From NCBI RefSeq assembly GCF_001305575.3, contig NZ_CP012373.2, positions 4,044,799 through 4,108,798 of the forward strand: 64,000 nucleotides of DNA, in the 5' to 3' direction. The translations under genes were made by a program, and so were the position numbers. Source of the DNA: Beggiatoa leptomitoformis (GTDB lineage: Bacteria > Pseudomonadota > Gammaproteobacteria > Beggiatoales > Beggiatoaceae). The notes below the pieces were generated by a model. That model was given only the letters and a program-made list of their open reading frames with translations. It searched no databases and had not been told where the DNA came from. This document shows, in pieces, positions 48,561 through 57,437 of the stretch (the stretch's first letter is position 1; the number at the start of each line of letters is the position of its first letter).

Positions 48561-49028
48561 CTATTGTTCAACAACTTGTCCGCGATACATTCGGAGTGAT
48601 TTTTTGGGGGGGACGGTTGACGATTCACCATTGGCTTCTACCTTAACAACTGCTCCTCGATAGACAGCAGAAGCAACCTTGTGAGAATGGGATAACGATT
48701 CAAGCTCTGCTAAATCAGGGCATGGATACCCCAATAATTCCAGAATATCCATTGTTGAGGGTAAATTGGTTTCTTCCATCAAAGAAAAGAAAATCTTCTC
48801 CGAAAAAGAACAGCTACCTGCAACCAGTTGTTTAATCTGCTCTACTGCGCTGATTCCTCTAAAATGTCCAAATGAACAAGAGATAATGTCGCCTTCTTTT
48901 AAAACAAAACTCACAGCTCGATTATCTTCAGACGCAATAAACAATGTTCCCGTGCTTCTACGACGACACAAGGTAACAAGTTGTTCCATTAACTCATGGA
49001 AACTTAACAGTGATTTCGTGTTAGCCAT
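48561..49028 (-). CDS. DUF4388/PATAN-like protein with C-terminal YRG motifs
   Basis: 155 residues from ATG 49028, which has GGAG upstream; ATG 49070 is possible but has a weaker site. The N-terminal half (LMEQLVTLCRRRSTGTLFIA, FVLKEGDIISCSF, RGISAVEQIKQL) fits the DUF4388/PATAN fold, which occurs in regulators of motility and pili in cyanobacteria and myxobacteria. The C-terminus holds two YRG phrases (AVYRGAVV and RMYRGQVV), reminiscent of DUF4278. It has no membrane segment. Function is unknown; a regulatory binding domain is likely. It converges on the gldG-DUF4340 pair. Confidence 0.7.
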   Translation of the reverse strand: MANTKSLLSFHELMEQLVTLCRRRSTGTLFIASEDNRAVSFVLKEGDIISCSFGHFRGISAVEQIKQLVAGSCSFSEKIFFSLMEETNLPSTMDILELLGYPCPDLAELESLSHSHKVASAVYRGAVVKVEANGESSTVPPKKSLRMYRGQVVEQ

Positions 49029-49366
49029 AATATGTTCACTCCATGCTGAATAGCTTACTTGCCTATCCATCAGGTGATTGTGTTAGCACAAGTAAGCCCC
49101 ATGACTTTGGTGCGTCGCACAAAATATGCCAATGTACCCAATACTCTAGTAATTTTCTCAACTATTTATTTTTACAAATTTTTTTTAATGAAAACATCAA
49201 GGTAATAACCCTATGAACTGATATGAGACGCACGAAAAAAGTGCAATTATAGGTATAATCGCCTATTTACAGTGCAACTGAGAGATGAAAAAACTCCCAT
49301 TTTCTGAAGTAAATACTGTTTTTATTCAACGATTCAAAAAATGATATTGTTCGGTTTGAATCGTCT
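49029..49366. other. Intergenic region between divergent genes
   Basis: About 340 bases between the divergent PATAN-like and zinc-ribbon nuclease genes, extending to the promoter of the latter. It is AT-rich, with no gene, RNA or clear hairpin. Confidence 0.4.
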
Positions 49367-49372
49367 TATAAT
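49345..49372 (+). promoter_or_regulatory. Probable promoter of the zinc-ribbon nuclease gene
   Basis: A perfect -10 box TATAAT at 49367-49372, with a weak -35 (TATTGT at 49345-49350, spacer 16). A consensus-like ribosome site AAAGGAGG follows at 49391-49398, 6 bases before the ATG, suggesting strong translation. Confidence 0.45.
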
Positions 49373-49404
49373 CATTATTTTCGTACACCTAAAGGAGGTT
49401 TGCT

Positions 49405-50265
49405 ATGTGGACAACTTGCGCTGGATGCAAATTCATTTTTCAAGTGGATTTTGCCATGTTTAATAAACCTGTTAAATGCCCGCGTTGTTATAAGGAATTT
49501 ATGGCAGAGCTAACATTTGACCCACCACCGCCACAACTCAATGTAGCCGAAGAATTAACCAAAGTTGAGGGTGATGCAAAACAAAAAGCACAAGTCTTAA
49601 AAAAAGAAGTGCTAGAACGCATTGCTATTATTACCGAAAAGTTTAATGCAATACAATCACTTATTCAAAGTATTGCGCAAAGTAATCAGAATGAGAGTAC
49701 AACTAAGTTGGTGATTGACCGTATATTACAAGATGTCTTGGGATATGAGATTAAAGATATTTTGATGGAAAAGGATATTCAAGGCAAAAAAGCGGATTAT
49801 GTGCTTTCTGTGCAAGGAAAACCTGTTTTAGTATTGGAAGCAAAACGTGTCAATTTAGCCCTCAAAGACAAGCAAGTTATACAGGCAACAACTTACGGCG
49901 CGTATTCGGGCATCAAATGGGCATTACTCACTAATCTACAGGTTTGGCAGCTATACCATATTGCTTTTACGGGCGACAAAATAGTTCCCGATTTAATTTT
50001 TAGTATTGATTTACGTGATGGTTTGGATAGACAAGAAGCGCAGTATTTTTACATGTTTTCTAAACATGGTATGGAAAATCAAGCCTTTTTAGAAAGATTA
50101 CGACAAAAAGTCGTTGCATTGCGACGGGAAAATCTTTTAAGTGCCTTATTATCTGATGAAGTTGTGCGCCAAATGTGCACCACGTTAAATAACATGACGC
50201 AATGTAAATTAACTGAGCTAGAAATTAGAAGAGCAATTGAGACACAAATTATTAATCATACTTAA
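49405..50265 (+). CDS. Zinc-ribbon protein with type I restriction HsdR-N-like nuclease domain
   Basis: 286 residues. The N-terminus is a zinc ribbon: CAGC and, about 22 residues later, CPRC. A coiled-coil segment follows at about 55-90. Residues about 105-215 match the N-terminal nuclease region of type I restriction enzymes: VIDRILQDVLGY, Asp in KKADYVLSVQG and Glu-x-Lys in VLVLEAKRVN (D...ExK), then ATTYGAYSGIKWALLTN. There is no helicase, HsdM or HsdS. It stands alone with its own promoter. It could be a solitary defence nuclease or a regulator; which is not clear. Confidence 0.8.
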   Translation: MWTTCAGCKFIFQVDFAMFNKPVKCPRCYKEFMAELTFDPPPPQLNVAEELTKVEGDAKQKAQVLKKEVLERIAIITEKFNAIQSLIQSIAQSNQNESTTKLVIDRILQDVLGYEIKDILMEKDIQGKKADYVLSVQGKPVLVLEAKRVNLALKDKQVIQATTYGAYSGIKWALLTNLQVWQLYHIAFTGDKIVPDLIFSIDLRDGLDRQEAQYFYMFSKHGMENQAFLERLRQKVVALRRENLLSALLSDEVVRQMCTTLNNMTQCKLTELEIRRAIETQIINHT

Positions 50266-50281
50266 CAGACAACAGAAAAAG

Positions 50282-50325
50282 AATCGGTGTCGAGTACATC
50301 ACCTTGTAACGCACCGATTTATAAT
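50282..50325 (+). terminator. Possible terminator after the zinc-ribbon nuclease gene
   Basis: An 8-bp stem, AATCGGTG with CACCGATT, around a 22-base loop, followed by TTATAATTT. The long loop makes it weaker than the pepN terminator. Confidence 0.4.
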
Positions 50326-50352
50326 TTATAAACGCATTTTATAAACAAACGT

Positions 50353-51276
50353 TTAAGGTAACTGATAATGCCTAAAAAAACGCCAAAGTAATTCATTAGC
50401 AACAATTGCCGTTGATGGTCTATCACTATCCATACCTAATCCCCGATGACCTCCCGCCCACGCATGTCCACCATCGTTTGTTAAGTAATAATGCAGTTCT
50501 ACGTTATTCTCGCAACCACTCCATTTATAAAATGTATAAGATGCGGTGCCGATAACTATCTGTTTATTCTTTTCACAATGCGCCAACGTTGCAAATATAT
50601 TCAATGTATTATCTACAGAAGGGTTATATTGTCTAGCGATACTCACCAAACCCACTCCCCCTTGATAAGGAACATTGTTATCCAATGTAGAGTGAAAATG
50701 AATAATTGGAACAACTCTACTAGGATTACAAGGGGTTATTTGAATAGTTCCCGCATTTGTAGCAATTGCTGCAATTTTATTAGGCAATTCACACGCTAAA
50801 CGATAAGCAAGCATTGCCCCATTAGAATGTCCTGTTGCATATACTTTCTTTGTATTTATCCGATATTTTTGTGCGAGTTGGTTGATTAGCAAATTAATAA
50901 AGCCAACATCGTCAACATCAGTAATTGCATTTTTGCCACAACATTTTCCTGCATTCCAAGTACGCAATCGTAATAAACCCGCCGATTTTAAGCCATCAGG
51001 ATAAACGACAATAAATTGTTGTGCGTCGGCTGTTTCACTGAGTTCGCTGAGTTTTTCAAAGTTCTTCCCATTGCCTCCGCCCCCATGAAATGCCAGAACA
51101 AGGGGGAATTTTTCTTGATTTTGATAATAATTGGGCGGCAAATGTATCCTATAAGTACGCTCCTGATTATCATAAAGAAAGCTTTCTTCTATCGTAAAAA
51201 CCTTCTCCGTCAATGCAACATTACGTCCGTAAACATTTAGCGAAAGCAGGCAAATAATGATAATTAACAACGGCAT
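50353..51276 (-). CDS. Secreted esterase of the PHB depolymerase / feruloyl esterase (LpqC) family
   Basis: 307 residues. A signal peptide (PLLIIIICLLSLNVYG) directs export. An alpha/beta hydrolase with an oxyanion-region HGGGGNGKNF and nucleophile Ser in ATGHSNGAM. CGKNAITDVDDVGFI is typical of the CE1/LpqC (poly-hydroxybutyrate depolymerase-like) family, and the acid and His residues fit HSTLDNNVP and NDGGHAWAGG. The substrate is not predictable: feruloyl esters, short polyhydroxyalkanoates or other esters. Single gene, divergent from the asparagine-synthase homologue. Confidence 0.88.
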   Translation of the reverse strand: MPLLIIIICLLSLNVYGRNVALTEKVFTIEESFLYDNQERTYRIHLPPNYYQNQEKFPLVLAFHGGGGNGKNFEKLSELSETADAQQFIVVYPDGLKSAGLLRLRTWNAGKCCGKNAITDVDDVGFINLLINQLAQKYRINTKKVYATGHSNGAMLAYRLACELPNKIAAIATNAGTIQITPCNPSRVVPIIHFHSTLDNNVPYQGGVGLVSIARQYNPSVDNTLNIFATLAHCEKNKQIVIGTASYTFYKWSGCENNVELHYYLTNDGGHAWAGGHRGLGMDSDRPSTAIVANELLWRFFRHYQLP

Positions 51277-51427
51277 TTGTATTTTATCCTAAAAAATGGT
51301 CATTATTCCTTTAAATATTAATATAGTAAGCTTTCAACTTTATTAAGTCCCAATTTAAACAATTTTTATTATTTGACCGTAAAATAAGGCGATACCCTTA
51401 CTTTAAACATCCACACAGGAAATCTTT

Positions 51428-53200
51428 ATGGGCTGTTTATTTGGCTATGTTGGCAAACCCAACGATAATTTATTAACAAATATGGCAAAACGGTTGCATC
51501 ATCGCTGTCATCAAGGATGGGAACAAGTCAGCACACCATTACATGATGGTGATGTGTTAGCCGTTGGACAGGGGCTATCCAGTTGGGGAAAAACAACACA
51601 ACTTGCTAAATATCAACGACAATTATTTGCTTATGATGGTGTATTTTTTGATAAAAACCCGACATTTTGTCAAGCCGCGCGTGATTCATTATTAACCCCT
51701 GATTTTTTTCATTTACTTCATCCAGATACCCAAAAAGCCTTAAACAATCTGACAGGTGCATTTGTTTTAGCCTATAGCGATGGAGAAACCAGCTATTTAT
51801 TACGCGACCACGGCGGTGTAAAAACCCTTTATTGGACAGTGCATCAAAGATGCTTATTATTTGCCAGCGAAATTAAAGCGTTATTTGCAGAGGCTACTCT
51901 ACCACGTCGGATGCGTTACAGTGCGTTGCCTGAATATTTTGCGTTTAGTTTTATTCCGGGGGAACGCACCATGTTTGAAGGAATTTATGAGTTACAAGCA
52001 GGAACATTACTGCGGTTTAAACAAGGAGAAGTTAGCTTACAACGTCAATTTACCGTTGAAACACTGGAATGGACACCAGAAACACCACCGACAGATTATG
52101 TCGAGTTAGTTCGTCATCATTTATTTGAAGCTACCCGTGACTGTTTGCGGATGAGTCGGCAGTTGCCTGCGGTATTTTTGTCGGGCGGGATTGATTCTAG
52201 TTCAGTATTAGCCACTGCTTGTGCTTTGTTACCCGAGCAAAAAATTCCAACTTTTTCTGTTCATTTTGGGACAGAATACGCGAATGAAAATGAATTTGTG
52301 CGTTTAATGGTTGAACGTTATCAAACGGAACATCATTGGCTACATGTACGCCCTAGTGATTTTTTAGCCGATTTCCGCGAAATTATTTGGCGATTAGATG
52401 ACCCTATTGGCGACCCCGTGACCGTGCCAAATTATTTGCTTGCCCGCGAAGCCGCAAAAGTAACCGATGTTGTTTTGAATGGTGAAGGCGGCGACCCCTG
52501 TTTTGGGGGGCCTAAGAATATCCCAATGTTACTCGCTCGTTTATATGGCACTTTACCAGATGAATCTAGCTTAGGATGGTTAGAGCGGAATTATTTACAA
52601 ACCTTTCAAAGAGCTTTTCCTGATTTAAATCAACTATTCACGCCTGATGTGTTACAAGGTTTAAACACTGAAGCACATTTAATCGATATTCTGACACCGT
52701 TCTTTAAAACAGAAAAACCCGTTGATTTTTTAAATAAATTAATGTGTATGAATATTCGTTTAAAAGGTGCAAATTTAATTTTAGTAAAAGTAGATAAAAT
52801 GAGTTCTGCTAACCAATTATTGGCATTACCGCCACTATTTTCTAAACAAATTATTGAAGCGAGTTTGCAATGTCCGCCCGCGTTAAAGTTAGAAGGCTCT
52901 ATAGAAAAAAGTGTGCTTAAAAAGGCAATGCGTGATTTAGTCCCAGAACCCATTATTTTACGTCCTAAATCAGGCATGATGGTACCTGTGCGTTTTTGGT
53001 TTCAGGGTGAAATGCAACGTTATAGTAAGCATTTATTAAGCAAGAAAAATATTAAACGATTAGGCTTATTTAACCCTGATTATGTACAGCAATTACAGGC
53101 TTATGATATGGAAAACATCCATACAGGACGGCATGGGTTAAAGCTATGGATGTTAATCACTTTTCTACTGTGGTATGAGCAGATGATAGAGGCGCGATAA
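51428..53200 (+). CDS. Divergent asparagine-synthase-like protein
   Basis: 590 residues with the two-domain layout of glutamine-dependent asparagine synthetase. The N-terminal glutaminase domain begins MGCLFGYVG, with Cys at position 3 rather than 2, and the usual RGPD motif is replaced by RCHQ. The synthetase domain has the ATP pyrophosphatase loop FLSGGIDSSSV. GEGGDPCFGG stands where classic enzymes have GEGGDE(L/V)FGG. It may use free ammonia or have a different substrate. It starts at ATG 51428 behind AGGAAA, and no biosynthetic cluster is next to it. The name asnB is therefore not applied. Confidence 0.8.
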   Translation: MGCLFGYVGKPNDNLLTNMAKRLHHRCHQGWEQVSTPLHDGDVLAVGQGLSSWGKTTQLAKYQRQLFAYDGVFFDKNPTFCQAARDSLLTPDFFHLLHPDTQKALNNLTGAFVLAYSDGETSYLLRDHGGVKTLYWTVHQRCLLFASEIKALFAEATLPRRMRYSALPEYFAFSFIPGERTMFEGIYELQAGTLLRFKQGEVSLQRQFTVETLEWTPETPPTDYVELVRHHLFEATRDCLRMSRQLPAVFLSGGIDSSSVLATACALLPEQKIPTFSVHFGTEYANENEFVRLMVERYQTEHHWLHVRPSDFLADFREIIWRLDDPIGDPVTVPNYLLAREAAKVTDVVLNGEGGDPCFGGPKNIPMLLARLYGTLPDESSLGWLERNYLQTFQRAFPDLNQLFTPDVLQGLNTEAHLIDILTPFFKTEKPVDFLNKLMCMNIRLKGANLILVKVDKMSSANQLLALPPLFSKQIIEASLQCPPALKLEGSIEKSVLKKAMRDLVPEPIILRPKSGMMVPVRFWFQGEMQRYSKHLLSKKNIKRLGLFNPDYVQQLQAYDMENIHTGRHGLKLWMLITFLLWYEQMIEAR

Positions 53201-53242
53201 CTGCATTTATTAATTGATGACCCGCAGATAGATATTACTGCT

Positions 53243-53719
53243 TCAAACGCTGGTATTGGTACTACTTTGGTTTGCAACTGCCGTTTTTAACAAAGTATGT
53301 TGATAATGCCTTAAATAAACAAGTAAACGCCGAAATGTATTTGGATTTATTGCATCGGGAAAAATGATTAAATTATCTATCTGCCATTTCGTCGTTTGTA
53401 ACCGTAAGACGATTAAATAAGCATGATGATAGCTACTGGGTAAAATCTGCACAAATTGGTTATTTGTATAAATCAGATAGCCATGATGTAACGTGGCGTT
53501 ATTCGCGGGGTGATGTTGAATAAGTATATGATAATAAATTACATAACTTATTTGAAGGAGCAGCATACCCCATAACGTTATTTTTAATAACAGCGGTAGT
53601 TGCAGCGGAATGAGCAACACGCCTGCGCCACCATAAATAACACTTAAAACCAAAAAAAACTGTTTAGAAACCCCTAGTTTTAAGTGTAATGGACGGGTGA
53701 ACACAGACGTTTTTTTCAT
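53243..53719 (-). CDS. YgfX-like (CptA family) small membrane protein
   Basis: 158 residues with two adjacent hydrophobic helices at about 22-65, then a soluble part ending in LIIFPDAINPNTFRRLLVYL, the pattern of YgfX/CptA proteins. In E. coli YgfX is encoded with SdhE (YgfY) and was described as a membrane-bound toxin acting on FtsZ and MreB. No sdhE is nearby. It is the last of three minus-strand genes, 11 bases after the MFS gene. Confidence 0.65.
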   Translation of the reverse strand: MKKTSVFTRPLHLKLGVSKQFFLVLSVIYGGAGVLLIPLQLPLLLKITLWGMLLLQISYVIYYHILIQHHPANNATLHHGYLIYTNNQFVQILPSSYHHAYLIVLRLQTTKWQIDNLIIFPDAINPNTFRRLLVYLRHYQHTLLKTAVANQSSTNTSV

Positions 53720-53730
53720 AACTTTAAGGG

Positions 53731-55062
53731 TTATAGTGTGGTATTACGCGCCGTAAACATACCCACAAAACGAGTAAGAAATTCGGGCATAAACAGGAAA
53801 ATTCCCAAAGAATAGATAAAGTTTAATGCACCTAAACTGAGAAAAATTGTCCCAATACTCACCTCGTATTTTAATAATAACATGGCGTAAACCGATGAAA
53901 GTACCATAAATAACGCATTGATAATATTATTCGCTGCGATAATACGAGAGCGGTGGGCGGGGTCGCTACGGGTTTGAACAATGACATTTAAGGGGACGAT
54001 GTAAAATCCACCAAACAATCCGATTAACACCAAATCCGCCAACACGCGCCAACTAGCAAACCCTTCCGATAAGAATGCAGAAACCGTCATCGTACCCGCT
54101 GGATGTTGTAACGCATAAAAATAATTACTTGCAAAATAAACATCTATAGAAAACAAAGTGATGCCTAACGCGCCTAAAGGCACTAAACCTGTTTCTAATT
54201 TTCCACGAGATAGCTTTTCGCACGAGAGAGAGCCTATGCCAATACCAACAGAAAACATAGTTAGCAATAGGGTTACAACCCCTTCATTTCCCCCCAAAAT
54301 ATATTTTGTGTAAGCGGGAAATTGTGCCAAATAGGTCGCGCCAACAAACCAAAACCATGAAATAGCCAATACGGATAAGAAGACACTGCGATTTTCTAAA
54401 GCAAACCCCATGCTGTGCAAGGTTTGAGAGAAGACATTCCAATTAACCGTAATATTAGGGTCAGCGGGGGGAACAGGTGGCACGTATAAACTGGCTATCC
54501 ATCCTAATACGGCAATGACTACCACAATGGCAGAAACCCACATTGTGCCGTTTTCACTCGCGATAAGTACGCCGCCTAAAATAGTTCCTAACAATATGGC
54601 TAAAAATGTTCCCATACTAATCAAGCCATTACCGCCGACTAGCTCATCTTCATGCAATAGTTGTGGTACAACGCCATATTTGACCGGTCCAAATAAAGCA
54701 GATTGCGCACCCATAAGAAATAATAGCATGATAAGAATAAGAATATTATTTAGGAAAAAACCAAAAATGGCTAATCCCATCACAAAGATTTCCAATACCT
54801 TTGTCCAGCGCATTAAAATAGATTTATCATATTTATCTGCAATTTGTCCTGCTGTTGCAGAAAAAAGAAAAAAAGGCAGAATAAAAAACCCTGCGCTAAA
54901 TGTTACTAATTGATTACTGTCCATTCCAAATAACGAGCTACCTTGAAAAATAATCAAAATAACCAAAGAATTTTTATAGACATTATCATTGAACGCCCCT
55001 AAAAACTGTGTACAAAAATAGGGTAAAAAACGGCGTGTATGAATGAGATGTGATTGGCTCAT
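53731..55062 (-). CDS. MFS transporter, lysophospholipid transporter (LplT)-like
   Basis: 443 residues and about 12 hydrophobic segments. RRFLPYFCTQFLGAFNDNVY at the N-terminus is characteristic of the LplT branch and of the transporter part of LplT-acyltransferase fusions. LplT flips lysophospholipids inward for reacylation. No aas acyltransferase gene is next to it. It lies between the NuoB-like gene (84 bases upstream) and the YgfX-like gene, probably in one transcript. Confidence 0.85.
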   Translation of the reverse strand: MSQSHLIHTRRFLPYFCTQFLGAFNDNVYKNSLVILIIFQGSSLFGMDSNQLVTFSAGFFILPFFLFSATAGQIADKYDKSILMRWTKVLEIFVMGLAIFGFFLNNILILIMLLFLMGAQSALFGPVKYGVVPQLLHEDELVGGNGLISMGTFLAILLGTILGGVLIASENGTMWVSAIVVVIAVLGWIASLYVPPVPPADPNITVNWNVFSQTLHSMGFALENRSVFLSVLAISWFWFVGATYLAQFPAYTKYILGGNEGVVTLLLTMFSVGIGIGSLSCEKLSRGKLETGLVPLGALGITLFSIDVYFASNYFYALQHPAGTMTVSAFLSEGFASWRVLADLVLIGLFGGFYIVPLNVIVQTRSDPAHRSRIIAANNIINALFMVLSSVYAMLLLKYEVSIGTIFLSLGALNFIYSLGIFLFMPEFLTRFVGMFTARNTTL

Positions 55063-55146
55063 GGCGATGTAATGATATGAAGAAATAAAGAGAACATTTA
55101 AGCAATTAACCGAAAAATAACCCTGCTTAAACCCTTGGGATGGTTT

Positions 55147-55665
55147 TTATTTTTTTTGCCGTATTGCTTGTAAAATCCCTGTGAGTAACGCTGTTGGCGT
55201 GGGTGGACAGCCTGCAATCATCACATCGACAGGAATAACGTGATTTACCGCGCCACAACTGGCGTAAGAAATACCAAATTCACCACCATCGACCGCACAA
55301 GCCCCCACAGCAATAACTAACTTGGGCGCGGGGGTGGCCTCATAGGTACGGAGTAAAGCGGCTTGCATATTGCGTGAAACAACCCCCGTAACCAGTAGCG
55401 CGTCCGCATGGCGAGGAGAAGCAACAAAATGAATACCAAAGCGTTCAATGCTGTAATAAGGGTTACTCAGGGCGTGAATTTCTAATTCACATCCATTACA
55501 AGACCCCGCATCAACTTGACGAATGGCTAAACTACCCGCAAATAAATGGGCAATTTCTGCCTGCACTTGTTTGCCGATGATTTCTGTTTCATCATCGCGC
55601 ACAACAGGGGGGAAATCTTCCGTTATGATGCCTGTTTTACGGATTTTATTCAAAATGCGTAACAT
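55147..55665 (-). CDS. NuoB/HyfI-type iron-sulfur subunit (20 kDa family)
   Basis: 172 residues. Ligands for one [4Fe-4S] cluster are visible: GSCNGCELE, VGACA and AGCPPTP, as in NuoB, HycG and HyfI. DAGSCNGCELEI, together with ASPRHADALLVTG, fits the hydrogenase-3/4-like (HycG/HyfI) branch better than NuoB. Such a subunit normally lies with a large catalytic subunit and membrane subunits, yet here it is alone, with an MFS gene downstream and a divergent DUF2066 gene upstream. The protein looks complete, so the rest of the complex may be encoded elsewhere. Confidence 0.9.
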   Translation of the reverse strand: MLRILNKIRKTGIITEDFPPVVRDDETEIIGKQVQAEIAHLFAGSLAIRQVDAGSCNGCELEIHALSNPYYSIERFGIHFVASPRHADALLVTGVVSRNMQAALLRTYEATPAPKLVIAVGACAVDGGEFGISYASCGAVNHVIPVDVMIAGCPPTPTALLTGILQAIRQKK

Positions 55666-55797
55666 AACAACCTCAATGTTATACGATAGATGAACAGTGA
55701 GTTTTACTCACCTCAATAGCATTTCAATGTATTATAACAGCGTCCATTCATAGGACCGTTAAGTATTTTTAGGGTTTTCATTTGGGGTGAAAAAGTG

Positions 55798-56865
55798 ATG
55801 TATCGGCAATTATTTTTTTGTATCGTATGGTTATTTTTTGGAATAAGCGTTGTACAGGCAGAGCAACCGTTGTACGAAGCAACAGTTCCCATTGCGAGTC
55901 GAGATGAAAGTCTATTAGATGATGGATTTACAAGGGCTTTTGCACAACTTCTGGTTGATATTACGGGAGATGCAACCGCCCCAGAGAAATTTAAAACATT
56001 GTTACCCAAAGCAACAAAACTTATTGCACAATATGAATATAAAGAACAAGCAGACAGTAAGTTAATGTTAATTGCTGGGTTTGAACCGCAAGGCGTTAAA
56101 CGTTTATTACGCAGTGCATCCATACCCGTGCCACAAGCAAAGAAAAATCGTCCGCCGTTATTGACATGGATTGTTGTTGAACAAACAGAAATAAGCCAAA
56201 TATTAAACGAAGATGAATTTGCAACTGAGACGGGAATGCTAAAAAAACAGGCCTCTCAGCGTGCTACCCCCTTATTATTCCCTGTGTTAGATATAGAAGA
56301 CCGCAGTGCTTTACCCTTATCAGCCGTAAAAAGTGCGCAACAATCGGCTGCACTCAGCGTTGCTAATCGTTACGGTGCAGAGACTATGTTAGTTGGTTGG
56401 ATAGCCAAGCAAAATAATGTATGGCAAGGACAATGGGTTGTTTACGCAAAAAATGCACTGGTTAGCCAATGGAATAATCAGAACACAGACTTAACCGCTT
56501 TATTGCAAACAACCCTGAATGAAGCCATTGAATATTTAAACCCGAAAAAAACTGCACCAACAACATCCGCCGCTACAACCAATAATGCTGTCGCAACGCC
56601 CATGCCTTCAGCCGTTGATGAAACCATAGAAATACAAATCACCGCTGTAGATAATTTACAAGATTATATGAAAGTTAATAACTACTTACAGGGATTGGAT
56701 GCACTGCGAAACATTCAAGTACAAAACACCCAACAAGGACAAGTCACTTTTAAAGTAACGATTAAAGGCGGGAGTATGGCATTAAACCAATTATTTACGA
56801 ATGATGATGTATTAATGGCAAGTCCGTCTTCTGCCAATAATAATACTTATCGTTTGGTAAAGTAG
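55798..56865 (+). CDS. DUF2066 domain-containing periplasmic protein
   Basis: 355 residues from ATG 55798; a GTG three bases upstream is also in frame. A signal peptide (FFCIVWLFFGISVVQA) is present. The mature start PLYEATVPIASRDESLLDDG, then FTRAFAQLLVDITGD, is the DUF2066 pattern. The C-terminal about 75 residues (IEIQITAVDNLQDYMKVNNY onwards) form a separate small domain. Known DUF2066 genes often lie near purM and hda in gammaproteobacteria; here the neighbours differ. Function unknown. Confidence 0.85.
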   Translation: MYRQLFFCIVWLFFGISVVQAEQPLYEATVPIASRDESLLDDGFTRAFAQLLVDITGDATAPEKFKTLLPKATKLIAQYEYKEQADSKLMLIAGFEPQGVKRLLRSASIPVPQAKKNRPPLLTWIVVEQTEISQILNEDEFATETGMLKKQASQRATPLLFPVLDIEDRSALPLSAVKSAQQSAALSVANRYGAETMLVGWIAKQNNVWQGQWVVYAKNALVSQWNNQNTDLTALLQTTLNEAIEYLNPKKTAPTTSAATTNNAVATPMPSAVDETIEIQITAVDNLQDYMKVNNYLQGLDALRNIQVQNTQQGQVTFKVTIKGGSMALNQLFTNDDVLMASPSSANNNTYRLVK

Positions 56866-56899
56866 CGTTATCTATCAGAATATAGCTATTAAATAATCA

Positions 56900-56922
56900 T
56901 AGGGTGGGCATTGTCCGCCCTA
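56900..56922. repeat. TAGGGTGGGCATTGTCCGCCCTA palindromic repeat (abbreviated class GTAGGGTG)
   Basis: A near-perfect palindrome with arms TAGGGTGGGCA and TGTCCGCCCTA. It belongs to the same broad class as the element near 18522 and is known as a frequent dispersed repeat. It lies between the DUF2066 and EIIA genes. Confidence 0.6.
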
Positions 56923-57014
56923 CTTGACAACCCCCTTTTATAACCCAAATTCTTAACACGTAGCCCATAGACCCAACGGGCTTTATCATTCACCAGCTAC
57001 CTGACGATATACGT

Positions 57015-57437
57015 ATGAGCGTTGGCGTTTTTTTGATTACCCATGATGATATTGGTATTAGCCTAGTTGCCAGTTTACAACAAATGCTTGGCAATAAATT
57101 ACCTTTAAATATTAAATCATTACCCATACACCACGACAGCGACCCGCTCGCGTTTTGTTACTATGCGGAAGAAATTTACGCCAGTTTAGAAGAAGGAGAT
57201 GGCGTATTAGTGCTAACAGATTTATTTGGTGCAACACCTTGTAATATCGCGGTAAGTCTATTAAATCACTATCACGTTAAAGTGGTTGCAGGATTAAATT
57301 TTCCCATGCTGGTTAAAGTCATGAGCCACGCATTCACTCTACCCAATGCAAGCCTAGACGTATTAGCCGAGAAAGCCCTTAGAGGAGGCTGTCAAGGCAT
57401 ATTAGATGTGAGTTTGTTATACCCAAAAACGCCATAA
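57015..57437 (+). CDS. Mannose-type PTS EIIA domain protein
   Basis: 140 residues. An EIIA-Man fold protein with a phospho-accepting His in LITHDDIG near residue 10 and LTDLFGATPCNIA, typical of the family. In many proteobacteria such a stand-alone EIIA belongs to a regulatory PTS with HPr, EI-Ntr and HprK/rapZ. None of these is near; parC follows 200 bases downstream. A regulatory role is likely because no sugar permease genes accompany it. Confidence 0.9.
   Translation: MSVGVFLITHDDIGISLVASLQQMLGNKLPLNIKSLPIHHDSDPLAFCYYAEEIYASLEEGDGVLVLTDLFGATPCNIAVSLLNHYHVKVVAGLNFPMLVKVMSHAFTLPNASLDVLAEKALRGGCQGILDVSLLYPKTP

Noticed and set aside
55713-56123. 136-codon minus-strand frame at the DUF2066 start
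   Set aside because: It lies opposite the signal peptide and DUF2066 motif and has no protein-like features.
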